From contig NZ_JABETK010000001.1 of assembly GCF_013240295.1 (NCBI RefSeq), positions 1,302,001 to 1,366,000 on the forward strand: a stretch of 64,000 bases of DNA. The letters are read 5' to 3'. Source of the stretch: Neoaquamicrobium sediminum (GTDB lineage: Bacteria; Pseudomonadota; Alphaproteobacteria; Rhizobiales; Rhizobiaceae). The position numbers and the translations under genes were made by a program. Shown here piece after piece: positions 64,000 through 64,000 of this stretch (position 1 is the stretch's first letter; the number at the start of each line of letters is the position of its first letter). The notes beneath the pieces were generated by a model that saw nothing but the letters and a program-made list of their open reading frames with translations, had not been told where the DNA came from and did not search any database.

Positions 64000-64000
64000 G

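Noticed and set aside
1..64000. tRNA, rRNA, CRISPR array, insertion sequence, prophage, replication origin or riboswitch
   Set aside because: I looked through the gaps and repeats on both strands and saw no cloverleaf, regularly spaced repeats, transposase or integrase motifs, or conserved riboswitch core.

Overview
The window looks like chromosomal or megaplasmid DNA of a GC-rich alphaproteobacterium, most likely a member of the Hyphomicrobiales (Rhizobiales; Rhizobium, Mesorhizobium or Phyllobacteriaceae-like). The grounds are the dense ABC/TRAP transporter content, btaA/btaB betaine-lipid genes, a rhizobial-style C-P lyase operon and PHO boxes of the CTGTCAT-N4-CTGTCAT type. No tRNA, rRNA, CRISPR array, insertion sequence or phage gene was seen, and no stretch over about 300 bases lacks a gene.

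Layout. 1-2910: the end of a polyamine-type ABC importer (Tat-exported binding protein and ATPase) with a divergent TetR regulator. 3026-7780: a 3-dehydroshikimate dehydratase (quiC), an adenine deaminase and a LysR regulator. 7933-9755: a two-gene DrrAB-type exporter. 9759-32152: a phosphorus-acquisition island. On the minus strand, ugpB-A-E-C (glycerol-3-phosphate import) is followed by plcP-agt-btaA-btaB, which should swap phospholipids for glycolipids and betaine lipids. On the plus strand, phnG-H-I-J-K-L, an acetyltransferase, phnD-C-E1-E2, a 2H phosphoesterase, phnM and phnN form a full C-P lyase operon under PhnF. PHO-box-like sites sit before ugpB, plcP, phnG (a perfect match), the 2H gene and a TIM-barrel gene.

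32105-34623: a CpxP-like protein with a response regulator and histidine kinase. 34757-37695: an imine-reductase-like enzyme, LysR and an alpha/beta hydrolase. 37677-47842: a LacI-controlled pectin or rhamnogalacturonan operon (GH105/88 hydrolase, kduI, a large unrecognised protein, four-gene sugar ABC importer). 47815-52344: flavin reductase, aldo-keto reductase and flavin-dependent monooxygenase, divergent from a GntR regulator and a Gfo/Idh/MocA protein. Gene order matches the smoA-B-C-D sulfoquinovose oxidative desulfurisation cluster, with the Gfo/Idh/MocA protein as a candidate NAD-dependent sulfoquinovosidase. 52366-58810: a TetR-led operon for a TRAP transporter, metallo-beta-lactamase-fold enzyme, glutathione transferase and fumarylacetoacetase-like hydrolase. 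58966-64000: a branched-chain-amino-acid-type (LIV) ABC importer with an M20 peptidase.

A recurrent feature is single-base frame breaks in otherwise intact, conserved genes (ade, phnH, phnI, phnJ, phnE1, phnM, the response regulator, a sugar permease, kduI, the FAA hydrolase, the glutathione transferase, livF and probably the first LysR). Many lie in short homopolymers, so I read them as sequencing or assembly errors rather than decay. Such genes are listed as one feature each with the break noted.
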